Shown here piece by piece: positions 18,499 to 28,888 of a stretch of 64,000 nt of DNA. The notes below the pieces were generated by a model. It saw only the letters and a program-made list of their open reading frames with translations. It was not told the DNA's origin and did not search any database. The position numbers and the translations under genes were made by a program. This DNA comes from Pedobacter petrophilus (GTDB lineage Bacteria > Bacteroidota > Bacteroidia > Sphingobacteriales > Sphingobacteriaceae), in assembly GCF_009674725.1 (NCBI RefSeq), contig NZ_WKKH01000014.1, positions 54,421 to 118,420 of the forward strand, read 5' to 3'. Each line of letters starts with the position of its first letter. The stretch's first letter is position 1.

Positions 18499-21400
18499 TT
18501 AATCTAACGTAATATCTAAACCTAAACCACGTAACTCATGTACCAATACGTTAAACGATTCTGGTACACCTGGAGTTGGTAGGTTTTCACCTTTAACAAT
18601 GGCTTCGTAAGTTTTAGCTCTTCCGATTACATCATCCGATTTAACGGTTAAGATTTCCTGAAGAATATTAGCAGCACCGAATGCCTCTAATGCCCAAACC
18701 TCCATCTCACCAAAACGCTGACCCCCGAATTGAGCTTTACCACCCAATGGCTGTTGCGTAATTAATGAGTATGGTCCGATTGAACGGGCGTGCATTTTAT
18801 CATCAACCATGTGACCTAATTTCAACATGTAGATAATACCTACTGTTGTAGTCTGATCGAAACGCTCACCTGTTAAACCATTGTATAAGTAAGTTTTACC
18901 TGAAGCAGGAACACCCGCTTTAGCAATCCACTCTTCTACCTCAGTATGGGTAGCACCATCAAAAATCGGAGTTGCAAATTTAACACCTAATTCCTGACCT
19001 GCCCATGCCAAAATAGTTTCATAGATCTGACCAAGGTTCATACGTGAAGGTACACCCAATGGGTTCAACACAATATCAACCGGAGTACCATCGGCTAAGA
19101 AAGGCATATCTTCATCACGTACAATACGTGCAACAATACCTTTGTTACCGTGGCGACCTGCCATTTTATCACCTACTTTTAATTTACGTTTTTTAGCAAC
19201 ATAAACTTTTGCCATTTGTACGATTCCTGAAGGAAGCTCATCACCTACACTGATCGCAAATTTATCGCGTTTGTAAGCTCCAAGTTCTTCGTTAACACGG
19301 ATACCGTAGTTGTGAAGCAACATTTTAATCATCTCGTTTTTATCATCATCAGTAGTCCATTTGTTAGGGCTAATGTGATTATAATCAAGATCTGCTAAAA
19401 TTTTCTGCGTAAATTTAGCGCCTTTAGCAACCAATAATTCTTTGTAAATATTAAATACACCCTGAGATGTTTTTCCGTTTACAATAGTGAATAATTTGTC
19501 TACTAATTCTGCTTTTAATTTCTCAGTGATGCTAGTGTAACCTTTGTCTAATTTCTCAATCGCTGATTTTTCTTCAGCTTTAGTAGTTTTCTTAGCACGG
19601 CTGAATAATTTAGTATCAATTACCACACCCTGGATGGAAGGAGGAGTTTTTAAAGACGCATCTTTAACATCACCTGCTTTATCACCAAAGATTGCACGTA
19701 GTAATTTCTCTTCCGGTGAAGGATCAGATTCTCCTTTTGGAGTAATCTTACCAATCAAAATATCGCCTTCTTTTACATCAGCACCAACACGGATAATACC
19801 ATTTTCATCAAGGTCTTTAGTAGCCTCTTCAGAAACGTTCGGGATATCTGGTGTTAATTCCTCTTCTCCACGTTTAGTATCACGTACTTCTAATTCAAAC
19901 TCTTCAATATGCAGTGAAGTGAAAATATCATCACGAACAATACGTTCGTTGATTACAATCGCATCCTCAAAGTTGAAACCTTGCCAAGGCATGAAAGCCA
20001 CTTTTAAGTTTCTACCTAATGCCAATTCACCGTTTTGAGTTGCATAACCTTCGCAAAGCACTTGTCCTTTAGTAACTTTCTGACCTTTTCTAACGATTGG
20101 TTTTAAGTTGATACAAGTATTCTGGTTGGTTTTTTTGAACTTAATTAAACGGTAAGTTTTGCTATCACCTTCGAATGAAACTAAACGATCATCTTCGTTA
20201 CGCTCATATTTAATGGTGATTTCGTTAGCATCTACATATTCTACCACACCGTTACCTTCAGCATTGATCAAAGTTCTGGAGTCACGTGCAACGCGACCTT
20301 CCAAACCTGTACCAACGATTGGCGCTTCAGGACGTAACAATGGTACGGCCTGACGTTGCATGTTCGATCCCATCAAAGCCCTGTTCGCATCATCATGTTC
20401 TAAGAACGGAATCAACGACGCAGCGATTGAAGTAATCTGATTTGGTGCAACATCCATTAAGTCTAATTTCTCAGGCTCAATAATCGGGAAGTCACCCTCA
20501 TAACGTGCTTTAACGCGTGGTGTTGTAAATACACCTTTATCATCATATTCTGCATTAGCCTGAGCGATGGTTTTTCCATCCTCATCTTCAGCAGATAAGT
20601 AAATAACGTCCGAATCAACAACTACCTTACCATCTTCAACACGTTTGTATGGTGTTTCGATGAAACCTAAATTATTGATTTTTGCATGCACACAAAGTGA
20701 TGAAATCAAACCAATGTTTGGTCCCTCCGGTGTTTCAATCGTACATAAACGACCGTAGTGAGTATAGTGAACGTCACGTACCTCGAAACCAGCTCTTTCA
20801 CGTGATAAACCACCTGGGCCTAAAGCTGATAAACGGCGTTTGTGTGTAATCTCTGCCAATGGATTCGTTTGATCCATAAACTGAGATAACTGATTGGTAC
20901 CAAAGAAAGAGTTGATCACTGATGATAACGTACGGGCATTAATCAAATCAGTTGGCGTAAACACTTCGTTATCGCGAATGTTCATACGCTCACGGATTGT
21001 TCTGGCCATACGGGCTAAACCAACACCGAACTGTGCGTATAATTGCTCACCTACCGTACGTACACGACGGTTAGATAAGTGGTCAATATCATCCACTTCT
21101 TCTTTAGAGTTGATCAATTTGATCAGGTATTTTACAATCGCAATAATATCCGCTTTCGTTAATACTTTTACATCATCAGGAGTATTCATTTTCAGTTTAC
21201 GGTTGATGCGGTAACGACCAACATCACCTAAATCGTAACGTTTATCCGAGAAGAATAAACGATCAATGATACCACGGGCCGTTTCCTCATCAGGTGGTTC
21301 TGCGTTACGCAAAGCACGATAGATGTTTTCAACAGCCTCTTTTTCTGAGTTTGATGTATCTTTTTGTAATGTATTATAAATAATGGTATAATCGGCCTGG

Positions 21401-22302
21401 CTGGCACCATCTTCCTTAGAAAGGATAATGGTTTTAACACCGGCTTCGATAACCATATCAATGTGTTCGTCTTCTAAAACGGTTTCTCTTTCAAGAATCA
21501 CTTCATTACGGTCGATAGAAACTACCTCACCTGTATCTTCATCTACAAAATCTTCGACCCATTTTTTTAATACTCTTGCAGCCAGTTTACGACCGATATA
21601 TTTCTTTAAGCCTGATTTACTAACTTTTACTTCGTCAGCAAGATCAAAAAGCTCCAGAATATCTTTATCAGAATCGTAACCGATAGCACGTAATAAAGTG
21701 GTAACCGGGAATTTTTTCTTACGATCGATGTAAGCGTACATTACGTTATTAACGTCTGTAGCAAACTCAATCCATGAACCTTTGAAAGGAATAACACGTG
21801 CAGAATACAATTTGGTTCCGTTAGTGTGACGGCTTTGGCCGAAAAACACGCCTGGAGAACGGTGTAATTGCGAAACGATAACACGTTCTGCACCGTTGAT
21901 AACAAATGTACCTTTTGGCGTCATGTATGGGATTGTACCTAAATACACATCCTGAATAATGGTTTCAAAGTCTTCATGTTCAACATCGTTACAAGAAAGC
22001 TTTAGCTTTGCTTTTAATGGAACATTGTAGGTTAATCCACGCTCAATACACTCGTGTATATCGTAACGTGGCGGATCAACAAAATAATCAAGAAACTCTA
22101 ATACGAAGATGTTTCTCGAATCTGTTATTGGAAAGTTCTCAGCAAACACTTTAAACAAACCTTCGCTAGAGCGATCGTCTGATGTGGTATCTATCTGGAA
22201 AAATTCTCTGAATGATTGCAATTGCACATCCAGAAAATCCGGATAGTCTATAATGTGCTTACTAGTTGCAAAATTTACTCTTTGTTCGACTGTCTTTGCC
22301 AA
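18499..22302 (-). CDS. rpoB: RNA polymerase beta subunit
   Basis: A 1267-residue beta subunit. The rifampicin-binding cluster reads [20 protein letters not shown] followed by LSALGPGGL, with the residues usual for a drug-sensitive enzyme. The catalytic-region lysines ([16 protein letters not shown]) and the C-terminal [21 protein letters not shown] motif are present. It lies 157 bp downstream of rplL, with an attenuator-like hairpin in that spacer. Confidence 0.98.
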   Translation of the reverse strand: MAKTVEQRVNFATSKHIIDYPDFLDVQLQSFREFFQIDTTSDDRSSEGLFKVFAENFPITDSRNIFVLEFLDYFVDPPRYDIHECIERGLTYNVPLKAKLKLSCNDVEHEDFETIIQDVYLGTIPYMTPKGTFVINGAERVIVSQLHRSPGVFFGQSRHTNGTKLYSARVIPFKGSWIEFATDVNNVMYAYIDRKKKFPVTTLLRAIGYDSDKDILELFDLADEVKVSKSGLKKYIGRKLAARVLKKWVEDFVDEDTGEVVSIDRNEVILERETVLEDEHIDMVIEAGVKTIILSKEDGASQADYTIIYNTLQKDTSNSEKEAVENIYRALRNAEPPDEETARGIIDRLFFSDKRYDLGDVGRYRINRKLKMNTPDDVKVLTKADIIAIVKYLIKLINSKEEVDDIDHLSNRRVRTVGEQLYAQFGVGLARMARTIRERMNIRDNEVFTPTDLINARTLSSVINSFFGTNQLSQFMDQTNPLAEITHKRRLSALGPGGLSRERAGFEVRDVHYTHYGRLCTIETPEGPNIGLISSLCVHAKINNLGFIETPYKRVEDGKVVVDSDVIYLSAEDEDGKTIAQANAEYDDKGVFTTPRVKARYEGDFPIIEPEKLDLMDVAPNQITSIAASLIPFLEHDDANRALMGSNMQRQAVPLLRPEAPIVGTGLEGRVARDSRTLINAEGNGVVEYVDANEITIKYERNEDDRLVSFEGDSKTYRLIKFKKTNQNTCINLKPIVRKGQKVTKGQVLCEGYATQNGELALGRNLKVAFMPWQGFNFEDAIVINERIVRDDIFTSLHIEEFELEVRDTKRGEEELTPDIPNVSEEATKDLDENGIIRVGADVKEGDILIGKITPKGESDPSPEEKLLRAIFGDKAGDVKDASLKTPPSIQGVVIDTKLFSRAKKTTKAEEKSAIEKLDKGYTSITEKLKAELVDKLFTIVNGKTSQGVFNIYKELLVAKGAKFTQKILADLDYNHISPNKWTTDDDKNEMIKMLLHNYGIRVNEELGAYKRDKFAISVGDELPSGIVQMAKVYVAKKRKLKVGDKMAGRHGNKGIVARIVRDEDMPFLADGTPVDIVLNPLGVPSRMNLGQIYETILAWAGQELGVKFATPIFDGATHTEVEEWIAKAGVPASGKTYLYNGLTGERFDQTTTVGIIYMLKLGHMVDDKMHARSIGPYSLITQQPLGGKAQFGGQRFGEMEVWALEAFGAANILQEILTVKSDDVIGRAKTYEAIVKGENLPTPGVPESFNVLVHELRGLGLDITLD

Positions 22303-22402
22303 TGGACTAAAAGATTTTAGTTTAAGAATAAACTATTTGTTTGGTTCGGGTTTGAAACATTCTCATTAACCAAACAAAATGAGATGTTTATAAACAGGTA
22401 AA

Positions 22403-22427
22403 GACACCAACATTTTCAGTCGGTGTC
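22403..22427 (-). terminator. Attenuator-like hairpin between rplL and rpoB
   Basis: GACACC(G)AC and GT(T)GGTGTC arms on the minus strand, followed by only three T. Partial termination here would lower rpoBC expression relative to L7/L12, as is known for other bacteria; the strength cannot be judged from sequence. Confidence 0.55.
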
Positions 22428-22459
22428 TAATACATTTTTAGCTTAGCTAAATTAAGTGA

Positions 22460-22837
22460 TTACTTAATTTCAACTACTGCTCCAGCTTCTTCTAATTGTT
22501 TTTTAAGAGCTTCTGCTTCGTCTTTAGTTACACCAGTTTTTAATTCTTTTGGTGCTCCGTCTACTAAGTCTTTTGCTTCTTTCAAACCAAGGCCAGTTAA
22601 GTCTTTAACAAGTTTCACAACTGCTAATTTAGCGCCACCAGCTTCTTTCAAGATAACATCAAATGCTGTTTTTTCTGCAGCAGCAGCAGGTGCATCACCA
22701 CCAGCAGCAGGACCAGCAACTACAGCAGCAGCTGCAGGCTCGATACCATACTCGTCTTTTAAGATTTGAGCTAATTCGTTAACTTCTTTAACGGTTAAGT
22801 TTACTAATTGCTCAGCAAACGATTTTAAATCTGCCAT
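22460..22837 (-). CDS. rplL: Ribosomal protein bL12
   Basis: A 125-residue L7/L12 stalk protein: N-terminal dimerisation helices, an Ala/Gly/Pro hinge ([18 protein letters not shown]), and the C-terminal domain ([20 protein letters not shown], then [15 protein letters not shown]) that contacts elongation factors. It is 64 bp downstream of rplJ. Confidence 0.97.
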   Translation of the reverse strand: MADLKSFAEQLVNLTVKEVNELAQILKDEYGIEPAAAAVVAGPAAGGDAPAAAAEKTAFDVILKEAGGAKLAVVKLVKDLTGLGLKEAKDLVDGAPKELKTGVTKDEAEALKKQLEEAGAVVEIK

Positions 22838-22901
22838 TTTATTAAGATTTTAAATTTTTACGTAAAATAATTTTGTTTAATTTGCGAACTTAAGGTGTTC
22901 G

Positions 22902-23423
22902 TTAACCTTCTCTTTCTTGTAGAGTTTTAACAATTCCTGCAATTTTGCCTCCGCTTGATTTAAGCGCAGATATAACATTCTTAGCTGGCGATTGTAATAA
23001 TCCAATGATATCTCCAATAAGCTCTTCTCTTGATTTCAGGCTTACTAAGTTATTCAATTGATCATCACCAACGTATACTGATGAATCTATAAATGCTGCT
23101 TTAAGCAATGGTTTATCAGAAGTTTTTCTCAAAGCTTTAATCAACTTAGCCGGAGCATTTGCTGTTTTTGAGAATAATAATGATGAAGAACCTTTAAGGG
23201 CTTCGTATATCTCAGAAGCATCGCCATCTAAACCTTCAATCGCTTTGCGGATTAAAGAGTTCTTAGCAACCTTCATGATGATATCATCTTCGAAACATTT
23301 GCGGCGGATGTTATTGATCTGCTCAACAGAAAGGCTAGAGGTATCAGCAATATAGAAATTGCCATACTCCTGCATTTGTCCTTGTAGTTCTAGAACTACT
23401 TCGTTTTTTTCTTCTCTGTTCAT
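22902..23423 (-). CDS. rplJ: Ribosomal protein uL10
   Basis: A 173-residue stalk base protein. The N-terminus MNREEKNEVVLELQGQMQEYG and the FVNSL-type LRKTSDKPLLKAAFID region bind 23S rRNA; the C-terminal helix carries bL12 dimers. It starts 2 bp after the rplA stop codon, suggesting translational coupling. In many bacteria L10 (with L12) represses its own operon; no leader for that is evident here. Confidence 0.95.
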   Translation of the reverse strand: MNREEKNEVVLELQGQMQEYGNFYIADTSSLSVEQINNIRRKCFEDDIIMKVAKNSLIRKAIEGLDGDASEIYEALKGSSSLLFSKTANAPAKLIKALRKTSDKPLLKAAFIDSSVYVGDDQLNNLVSLKSREELIGDIIGLLQSPAKNVISALKSSGGKIAGIVKTLQEREG

Positions 23424-23425
23424 GA

Positions 23426-24124
23426 TTAGATCCCCGCTACTGATTTAGTTTCAATTGCAATCCCAGGACTCATTGTTGAAGACACGTGAATGCTTTTAAA
23501 ATAAGTTCCTTTTGCAGCAGAAGGTTTTAATTTAGAGATTACCTGAATAATTTCAAGTGCATTCTCATAAATTTTATCTGCTGTGAATGATACTTTTCCT
23601 ATCGAGGCGTGTATGATACCCGTTTTGTCTACTTTAAAATCAATCTTACCTGCTTTAACCTCAGTTACAGCTTTACCAACATCGTTAGTTACTGTACCTG
23701 ATTTTGGATTAGGCATTAAGTTCCTTGGACCTAAAACACGGCCCAATTTACCTACCTTAGCCATACAAGCTGGTGTAGTGATAATAATGTCTACATCGGT
23801 CCAACCACCTTCAATTTTAGCAACATACTCGTCTAAACCTACGAAGTCTGCGCCAGCTGCTTTTGCTTCTTCTTCCTTATCAGGAGTTACTAGAGCCAAA
23901 ACACGTACAGTTTTACCTGTTCCGTGTGGTAAAGTAGCAATCCCACGTACCATTTGATTGGCTTTACGCGGATCTACACCTAAAGATACATCAATATCAA
24001 CTGATGCATCAAACTTAGTGGTAGTGATTTCTTTTACCAAAGCAGCAGCAGCCTGTAAAGTATAAGCTTTACCAGCTTCTATCTTAGCATGTGCCTTTTT
24101 TTGATTTTTAGTTAATTTCGCCAC
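23426..24124 (-). CDS. rplA: Ribosomal protein uL1
   Basis: A 232-residue L1 stalk protein with the two-domain pattern ([17 protein letters not shown] segment near residue 43, and the central domain with [18 protein letters not shown]). It binds the L1 arm of 23S rRNA and helps release deacylated tRNA. It follows rplK after 20 bp. In E. coli L1 represses the L11-L1 transcript. Confidence 0.97.
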   Translation of the reverse strand: MAKLTKNQKKAHAKIEAGKAYTLQAAAALVKEITTTKFDASVDIDVSLGVDPRKANQMVRGIATLPHGTGKTVRVLALVTPDKEEEAKAAGADFVGLDEYVAKIEGGWTDVDIIITTPACMAKVGKLGRVLGPRNLMPNPKSGTVTNDVGKAVTEVKAGKIDFKVDKTGIIHASIGKVSFTADKIYENALEIIQVISKLKPSAAKGTYFKSIHVSSTMSPGIAIETKSVAGI

Positions 24125-24144
24125 TGTTGTAAACTGTTTTTTAA

Positions 24145-24588
24145 TTAATTGTTCCAGGGTGCGTCACCAGAAACGGTGATTCCCATACTGCGTGCTGTAC
24201 CGGCAACCATACTCATTGCAGATTCGATTGTAAATGCATTTAAATCAGGCATTTTATCTTCAGCAATAACTTTAATCTGGTCCCAGGTCACCGATCCAAC
24301 TTTTTTACGGTTAGGCTCAGCAGAACCACTCTGTAATTTTGTAGCATCTTTTAACTGGATAGCTACAGGAGGGGTTTTGATGATGAAATCGAATGACTTA
24401 TCAGCATAAACAGTAATTACAACTGGCAATACTTTACCTGCTTTATCTTGGGTACGAGCGTTGTACTGTTTGCAAAACTCCATAATGTTCACCCCTTTAG
24501 CACCTAATGCAGGTCCTACTGGTGGCGATGGATTTGCCGCTCCGCCTTTGATCTGTAATTTGATCATTGCACTGACTTCTTTTGCCAT
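24145..24588 (-). CDS. rplK: Ribosomal protein uL11
   Basis: A 147-residue protein of the GTPase-associated centre: [22 protein letters not shown] at the N-terminus and the C-terminal rRNA-binding domain ending [11 protein letters not shown]. In most bacteria rplK follows nusG directly. Here nusG is 3.27 kb upstream, terminated, and rplK has its own consensus promoter. Confidence 0.97.
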   Translation of the reverse strand: MAKEVSAMIKLQIKGGAANPSPPVGPALGAKGVNIMEFCKQYNARTQDKAGKVLPVVITVYADKSFDFIIKTPPVAIQLKDATKLQSGSAEPNRKKVGSVTWDQIKVIAEDKMPDLNAFTIESAMSMVAGTARSMGITVSGDAPWNN

Positions 24589-24673
24589 TTTGTGTTTTTT
24601 GTTTATTTAAAACTCAATGTTAAATATTGGAAGCATGTAACATTTAATTCCTTACCGCTCCTATAAAGCTAAA

Positions 24674-24710
24674 GGACTGCAAAGATATGGATAATGTTGC
24701 AGTCCTGCAA
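24674..24710 (-). promoter_or_regulatory. rplK operon promoter with nested inverted repeats
   Basis: On the minus strand TTG (24710-24708), 20 bp, then TATCTTTG (24687-24680), a perfect consensus. TTGCAG-GA-CTGCAA covers the -33 box, and the CTGCAA half is part of a 9-bp palindrome (GGACTGCAA at 24674-24682 and TTGCAGTCC at 24697-24705) whose other arm covers the end of the -7 box. This layout would suit a repressor operator; no regulator is identified. Confidence 0.65.
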
Positions 24711-24736
24711 TAGATTAGGTAAAATAATTATTGCCC

Positions 24737-25389
24737 TTACCATTGATCTTTAAAATAAGTTTTAAAAAGTTTCTCAATATTAATTATTGCTGCCTAACTT
24801 CTCTGCCTGGGCAGACTTCTTTTTCATAATATTGAGGCGCATAAAAATACAGGCGCTTAATATTAATTTTGAAAATTAGATAAAGATTGATCCAACCCCC
24901 ATCATAAATGTTTTTATCATATCCGTTTTTGGTGTTAGGGCAACTTTCACCATCAATAGAATCATCATTAATTTGCCAGGGTTTTTGTTTTAACAAAGAT
25001 TGCAGAACATCTTGCTGCTATTCCTATTCAAATAAACGGGATTAAAGTAAATGTTGATATCAGCAGGTTCGTTTAAGTAATTTAATCTATTTCTTTTATA
25101 TAACTTATATGCTATAGCATCTGGTAGCATAATTCTTTTATCTATTTCCTTATCTACTGATATTGATAATAGAAATGGTATCTCTTAATTTACTCACTAT
25201 AAAATATTCTGGTCTATTTACGGGATAATTCATCCTTTCTAAAAGAATAGTACTATCTACATTCCCTTGCAAATACTTATGCATAGGTGTGATATTTACT
25301 TGAGGCACGATGCTAATGCCTTGTACGAAAACATTTATTGTAATCCGACTAAAAATCAGCAATAAAAAATATTTAATTTATATTTTCAT
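24737..25389 (-). pseudogene. Decayed copy of the secreted partner protein
   Basis: A broken duplicate of the gene at 25661-26314. Recognisable blocks in order are IVPQVNITPMHKYLQ, RPEYFIVSKLRDT, LKQKPWQINDDSIDGESCPN, YDKNIYDGG, LYFYAPQYYEKEVCPG and, in another frame, IEKLFKTYFKDQW. There is a stop codon three codons after the start, and frame changes near 25090-25150, near 25000 and near 24785. It begins 1 nt after the stop of a decayed copy of the metalloprotease gene, keeping the spacing of the intact pair. Confidence 0.85.
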
Positions 25390-25390
25390 A

Positions 25391-25640
25391 TTAGTTACAA
25401 ATTGGCGCTCCTTCTTTAAATTCAGGCTGATTACCACTATCTTTTTTATATGGTAATGATAAATTATCAATTTCATCTTTTATTAAAGTTTCATGATCGC
25501 CCTATAAAATTTTACTACCAGAGGTATGAATATATGCATGAGTTTGTTGCCTTATTCTGAATATCCCTATTGGAGTTATCTTCGTTTCCGTCTCCTCCAT
25601 GGTCATATGCTTAATTGATGAAAATAGGCTTAATGTAATG
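25391..25640 (-). pseudogene. Remnant of a second metalloprotease lipoprotein gene
   Basis: About 250 bp related to the 3' part of the gene at 26316-27659. It holds AYDHGGDGNEDNSNRDIQNKA, then jumps straight to HAYIHTSGSKIL, stop, GDHETL, and ends KEGAPICN. The zinc motif has lost its first half (HESV) in an internal deletion, and two in-frame stops are present. The deletion joins at a short CATGCAT-like sequence. It cannot encode an active enzyme. Confidence 0.85.
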
Positions 25641-25660
25641 GATTATGTGATTATTTCTGC

Positions 25661-26314
25661 TTACCATTCATCTTTGAAATGGGTTTTGAATAAATTTTCG
25701 ATTTCTAATATCGCCTGCCTCCCCTTTCTACCTGGACAAACTTCTTTTTCATAATATCTAGGCGCATAGAAGTATAAACGTTTAATATTATTTTTTGTAA
25801 CCAAATAAAGACTAATACCTCCACCATCATAAATATTTTTATCATATCCATTTTTAGCATTCGGGCAACTTTCACCATCGATTAAATCATCATTAATCTG
25901 CCAAGGTTTTTGTTTTAACAAAGATTGCCAAAAAACTAATAAATCATTATCACTTAAATATTTTGGAATAAAAAATCTATTGATGCCAATATTTTTGCTT
26001 TCATAATATTTATTTATTTTGTAAAGGCTATCTCTAATTGCCCTAGGCATATTTATTTTACTTTTATAAAAAGACTTATAAAAATATGTTGTTAAAGTGT
26101 CACCACTTTTGCTCAAAATGAAATATTCAGGTGGATCTCCCCATGACTTATCGTATTCAAATAAAATTGTACTATCAGCATTCTTTTGTAGAAAACCATG
26201 AATTGATGTAATGTTTATTTTCGGTATTATACTCACATTCTGTCCAAATAAATTAAGGCTGATAAGTATCAAGTACATTAGGAAAGAAAAAATAATGATT
26301 TTAAAATTCTTCAT
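25661..26314 (-). CDS. Secreted partner of the metalloprotease lipoprotein, unknown family
   Basis: A 217-residue protein with a type I signal peptide (MKNFKIIIFSFLMYLILISL, cut near FGQ) and no lipobox, so it should be periplasmic or secreted. I do not recognise the family. Visible segments: NITSIHGFLQKNADSTILFEY, a Lys-rich middle, LLKQKPWQINDD, and two Cys (ESCPN, EVCPG) that could form a disulfide. The ATG at 26314 lies 1 nt after the metalloprotease stop codon, so I prefer it to a longer reading from 26368 that overlaps that gene. Tight coupling and co-duplication suggest the two proteins act together, possibly as protease and inhibitor or immunity protein; this is inference. Confidence 0.75.
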   Translation of the reverse strand: MKNFKIIIFSFLMYLILISLNLFGQNVSIIPKINITSIHGFLQKNADSTILFEYDKSWGDPPEYFILSKSGDTLTTYFYKSFYKSKINMPRAIRDSLYKINKYYESKNIGINRFFIPKYLSDNDLLVFWQSLLKQKPWQINDDLIDGESCPNAKNGYDKNIYDGGGISLYLVTKNNIKRLYFYAPRYYEKEVCPGRKGRQAILEIENLFKTHFKDEW

Positions 26315-26315
26315 T

Positions 26316-27659
26316 TTAATTACAAATTGGTGTACCTCTTTTTTTCTGATCGGCATAATATTCTCCATTTATAGCGTAAGCTCCAGCAATGCTTCCAATC
26401 TCATCTTTCATAATTACGTTCCCATTGCTCATTGTAAAGGAATCTGTACTTTTTGCATCAATATAGGCTCTCGAATCAGCAAGGCCGCTCCAGGCAAGAG
26501 AATAAGAATCTTTTATGTCCATTCCAAAGTAATTACGCAAATATGTTGCCATTGGGTCAATATATTTTTTTGAAATAGTTTCATGATCACCTTCTAAAAT
26601 TTTGCTACCAGATGCATGAAGATAAGCATGGACTGATTCATGAATCAGCGTTGTAATAACACTCTCTTTTGAGGAATTTTTAAAGTTAGAAGTTTGTAAT
26701 GTTATATTCGCTTGAAATATGTTTCCAACAAATCCACCATCTTTATATTGGCCAGCCGTGCCGTGTTCTGTTGTTCCATCATAAATATTTAATCTAACTT
26801 TCTTACTCGCATCAAATAAAGAGATAATGCCTCCGATCATGCCAATTACATCTTTATTTGCATCTAAAGCAGCTTGAACAGTTGCATTGATACACGGGTC
26901 GGTTGTTTTATTCTGAATATCACTATTAGTATTTTTTTCAGTCCCATCCCCTCCAGGATCGTATGCTTTGGTTAGAAGTGTGGGCTTATGTCCTGGGCTA
27001 CTACAAGATGTAAATAAATATTCAACACTCTGAGATCCATCAGAATAGGTTGTTGTCCAATAATAAGCCCAGCATTCAGTAGCACTCATTAGTTTATCCT
27101 TAATCTTCCCTATACTTTGAAGTTTCGATAACCGTAATTTGTTTAAAGATAACGTTTCATTAGAAATATAGTTTTTTATCTGGTTTTTATTAATAAAGCT
27201 TTCTTTAAAATTAGAAAAGGCTAACTCATATAGTTGTATCGAATTAAGTTTTATTGTATCTGAAATACCGTCTTTAAATCTATTAACTAATTTGTAATTT
27301 CTGATGCCATTATTATTTCTTATAATCAAATTCAACTCTCCAATTTTACCCGCTAACTGATATAAATTCGTATTAACTGGCATTGTTATTACTAATAAGT
27401 CATCTTTCAATTCATCAATTTTAAGTTGACTCCAAATTGGCTCATAAGTAATTAGTGCAGAATCTCCAAATTCCGAAACAATATGATCTTTGTTATTTTT
27501 TACTTCGTTAATGAACCAAGCCTTTGTTTCGGCAACTTCATCTAAAGTTGGAAGACGAGAATTACTATCCTTTTTACAGGAATAAATAACAATAGTTGTA
27601 GTCAGTAATAAAGTTAAGGCAAGAACATACCGCTTTAACAAAATAGAGTTTTTCCTCAT
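26316..27659 (-). CDS. Zinc metalloprotease-like lipoprotein
   Basis: A 447-residue predicted lipoprotein (lipobox IVIYSC, Cys28, followed by KKDSN). The N-terminal 200 residues are a helix-rich region without a known motif. After a Gly/Asp/Asn-rich linker (AYDPGGDGTEKNTNSDIQNK) comes a domain with DPCINATVQAALDA and LIHESVHAYLH at about 335-348, a HExxH motif extended by His, as in zinc proteases. Bacteroidota have many lipoproteins with a C-terminal HExxH domain behind a DPC-type linker; some resemble toxin domains. It sits between nusG and rplK, foreign to that operon, with a partner gene 1 nt downstream. Confidence 0.75.
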   Translation of the reverse strand: MRKNSILLKRYVLALTLLLTTTIVIYSCKKDSNSRLPTLDEVAETKAWFINEVKNNKDHIVSEFGDSALITYEPIWSQLKIDELKDDLLVITMPVNTNLYQLAGKIGELNLIIRNNNGIRNYKLVNRFKDGISDTIKLNSIQLYELAFSNFKESFINKNQIKNYISNETLSLNKLRLSKLQSIGKIKDKLMSATECWAYYWTTTYSDGSQSVEYLFTSCSSPGHKPTLLTKAYDPGGDGTEKNTNSDIQNKTTDPCINATVQAALDANKDVIGMIGGIISLFDASKKVRLNIYDGTTEHGTAGQYKDGGFVGNIFQANITLQTSNFKNSSKESVITTLIHESVHAYLHASGSKILEGDHETISKKYIDPMATYLRNYFGMDIKDSYSLAWSGLADSRAYIDAKSTDSFTMSNGNVIMKDEIGSIAGAYAINGEYYADQKKRGTPICN

Positions 27660-27802
27660 TTGAGTAGTTAAATTAGATAAAGAATAGATTTAGGATTGAG
27701 GTATATCTGAAATAAGTTAAATAACCTGATAGGAAATATTTTTTTACACCAACCGCTTACTTTATTACACGAAATGTCTATTTACAAAAGACTATAATAC
27801 AC

Positions 27803-27832
27803 AAAAAAGCTCTCCCTTTTGAGGAAAGCTTT
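27803..27832 (-). terminator. nusG terminator
   Basis: Minus-strand arms AAAGCTTTCC and GGGAGAGCTTT flank a short loop, then T6, 24 bp past the nusG stop. It separates the secE-nusG transcript from rplK. Confidence 0.75.
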
Positions 27833-27855
27833 CTAAATATTATGAAAAATGATTT

Positions 27856-28395
27856 CTATTCTTTTTCTACCTGCATGTAGTTAAGTTCTAATGGCGTTTT
27901 ACGACCGAAAATCTTAACCATTACTTTTAATTTTTTCTTCTCCTCGTTTACCTCTTCGATAATACCAGAGAAACCATTGAAAGGACCATCCATTACTTTA
28001 ATACCTTCTCCAACGTAGTAAGGAACATTCATGGTTTCACCTTGCTCGCTCATTTCATCAACCACACCTAAAATACGGTTAACTTCTGCCTGGCGCATTG
28101 GAATTGGATTACCGGCTTTATCTCCTAAGAAACCAATTACACTATTAATACCTTTAATGATATGTTCTAATTCTCCATCAAGTATCGCTTCAACTAAAAC
28201 ATAACCAGGATAAAAGTTACGCTCTTTGGCAATTTTCTTACCATCTTTCATCTGGTAATATTTTTCCATCGGGATTAATACCTGAGGAACCAAATGAGAG
28301 AAACCTAAACGGCTGATCTCAGCATCAATGTATTGTTTTACCTTCTTTTCCTTACCACTAACCGCCCTTACAACGTACCACTTTAGATCGCTCAT
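27856..28395 (-). CDS. nusG: Transcription antitermination factor NusG
   Basis: A 179-residue NusG: the NGN domain begins WYVVRAVSGKEKKVKQYI and includes NFYPGYVLVEA, and the C-terminal KOW domain contains EGIKVMDGPFNGFSGIIEEV. It binds RNA polymerase and Rho or ribosomal S10. It lies 9 bp after secE. The gene that usually follows, rplK, has been displaced by an accessory insertion. Confidence 0.97.
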   Translation of the reverse strand: MSDLKWYVVRAVSGKEKKVKQYIDAEISRLGFSHLVPQVLIPMEKYYQMKDGKKIAKERNFYPGYVLVEAILDGELEHIIKGINSVIGFLGDKAGNPIPMRQAEVNRILGVVDEMSEQGETMNVPYYVGEGIKVMDGPFNGFSGIIEEVNEEKKKLKVMVKIFGRKTPLELNYMQVEKE

Positions 28396-28404
28396 TAGTA
28401 AATA

Positions 28405-28602
28405 TTAATTAGAAAGTGATTTATAAAAAGTATCCAATACAAATGTAGAACCTTTATCCATTGCAAAAATAACTAATGCAATGATCAAAGAAGCTACTAA
28501 CACAAGAATCGCAGAATTTTGAAGCTCTCCCCAGGTAGGCCATGTAACCTTGCTGGTCATTTCCTCGTATGATTCTTTTATAAACTCAACTACTTTAGCC
28601 AT
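28405..28602 (-). CDS. secE: Preprotein translocase subunit SecE
   Basis: A 65-residue single-membrane-span SecE: an amphipathic N-terminal helix (FIKESYEEMTSKVTWPTWGEL, with the conserved VTWPT) then one transmembrane helix. It clamps SecY in the export channel. The position between tRNA-Trp and nusG is the standard one. Confidence 0.95.
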   Translation of the reverse strand: MAKVVEFIKESYEEMTSKVTWPTWGELQNSAILVLVASLIIALVIFAMDKGSTFVLDTFYKSLSN

Positions 28603-28614
28603 ATCAAATTATTG

Positions 28615-28700
28615 AATGAGAGAATGAGTAAATGAGTGAATGATATCTATGAAAGCTGCCTTTCAAATTCAATCATTCACTCATTCTAGTACTCAATCAT
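28615..28700. repeat. Palindromic word repeat (GAATGAGTGAATGA type) between tRNA-Trp and secE
   Basis: The left arm repeats GAATGAG and GTGAATGA, and the right arm repeats CAATCATTCACTCATTC, so the spacer can fold into a long imperfect hairpin. Confidence 0.65.
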
Positions 28701-28709
28701 TATGTTTAG

Positions 28710-28780
28710 CACGGGAACAAGGATTCGAACCCTGATCAAAGGTTTTGGAGACCTCTATTCTACCGTTGAACTATTCCCGT
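28710..28780 (-). tRNA. tRNA-Trp (CCA)
   Basis: A cloverleaf on the minus strand with acceptor arms ACGGGAA / TTCCCGT, anticodon loop with CCA (TCTCCAAAA) and T-loop GTTCGAATC. No CCA is encoded after the discriminator. It lies between tuf and secE. Confidence 0.93.
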
Positions 28781-28782
28781 GT

Positions 28783-28880
28783 AAGAAGCTAAAAGCATAA
28801 AGCTGAAAGTTAATGAACTAACCCAACACTCTATGCTTTTATGCTTATATAAAGCTTTCGGCTTTAGCCTTAAGCTTATT
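28783..28880. repeat. Palindromic word repeat (AAGCTAAAAGC type) between tuf and tRNA-Trp
   Basis: AAGCTAAAAGCATAAAGC on one side and GCTTTTATGCTTATATAAAGC plus GGCTTTAGCC on the other make imperfect inverted arms. It is the same word family as at 3421, 18426 and 33085. Confidence 0.65.
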
Positions 28881-28888
28881 GCTTAATA

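Noticed and set aside
26211..26573. Plus-strand reading across the metalloprotease-partner junction
   Set aside because: It is the antisense of two coding regions with clear homology to each other's duplicate and has no independent support.
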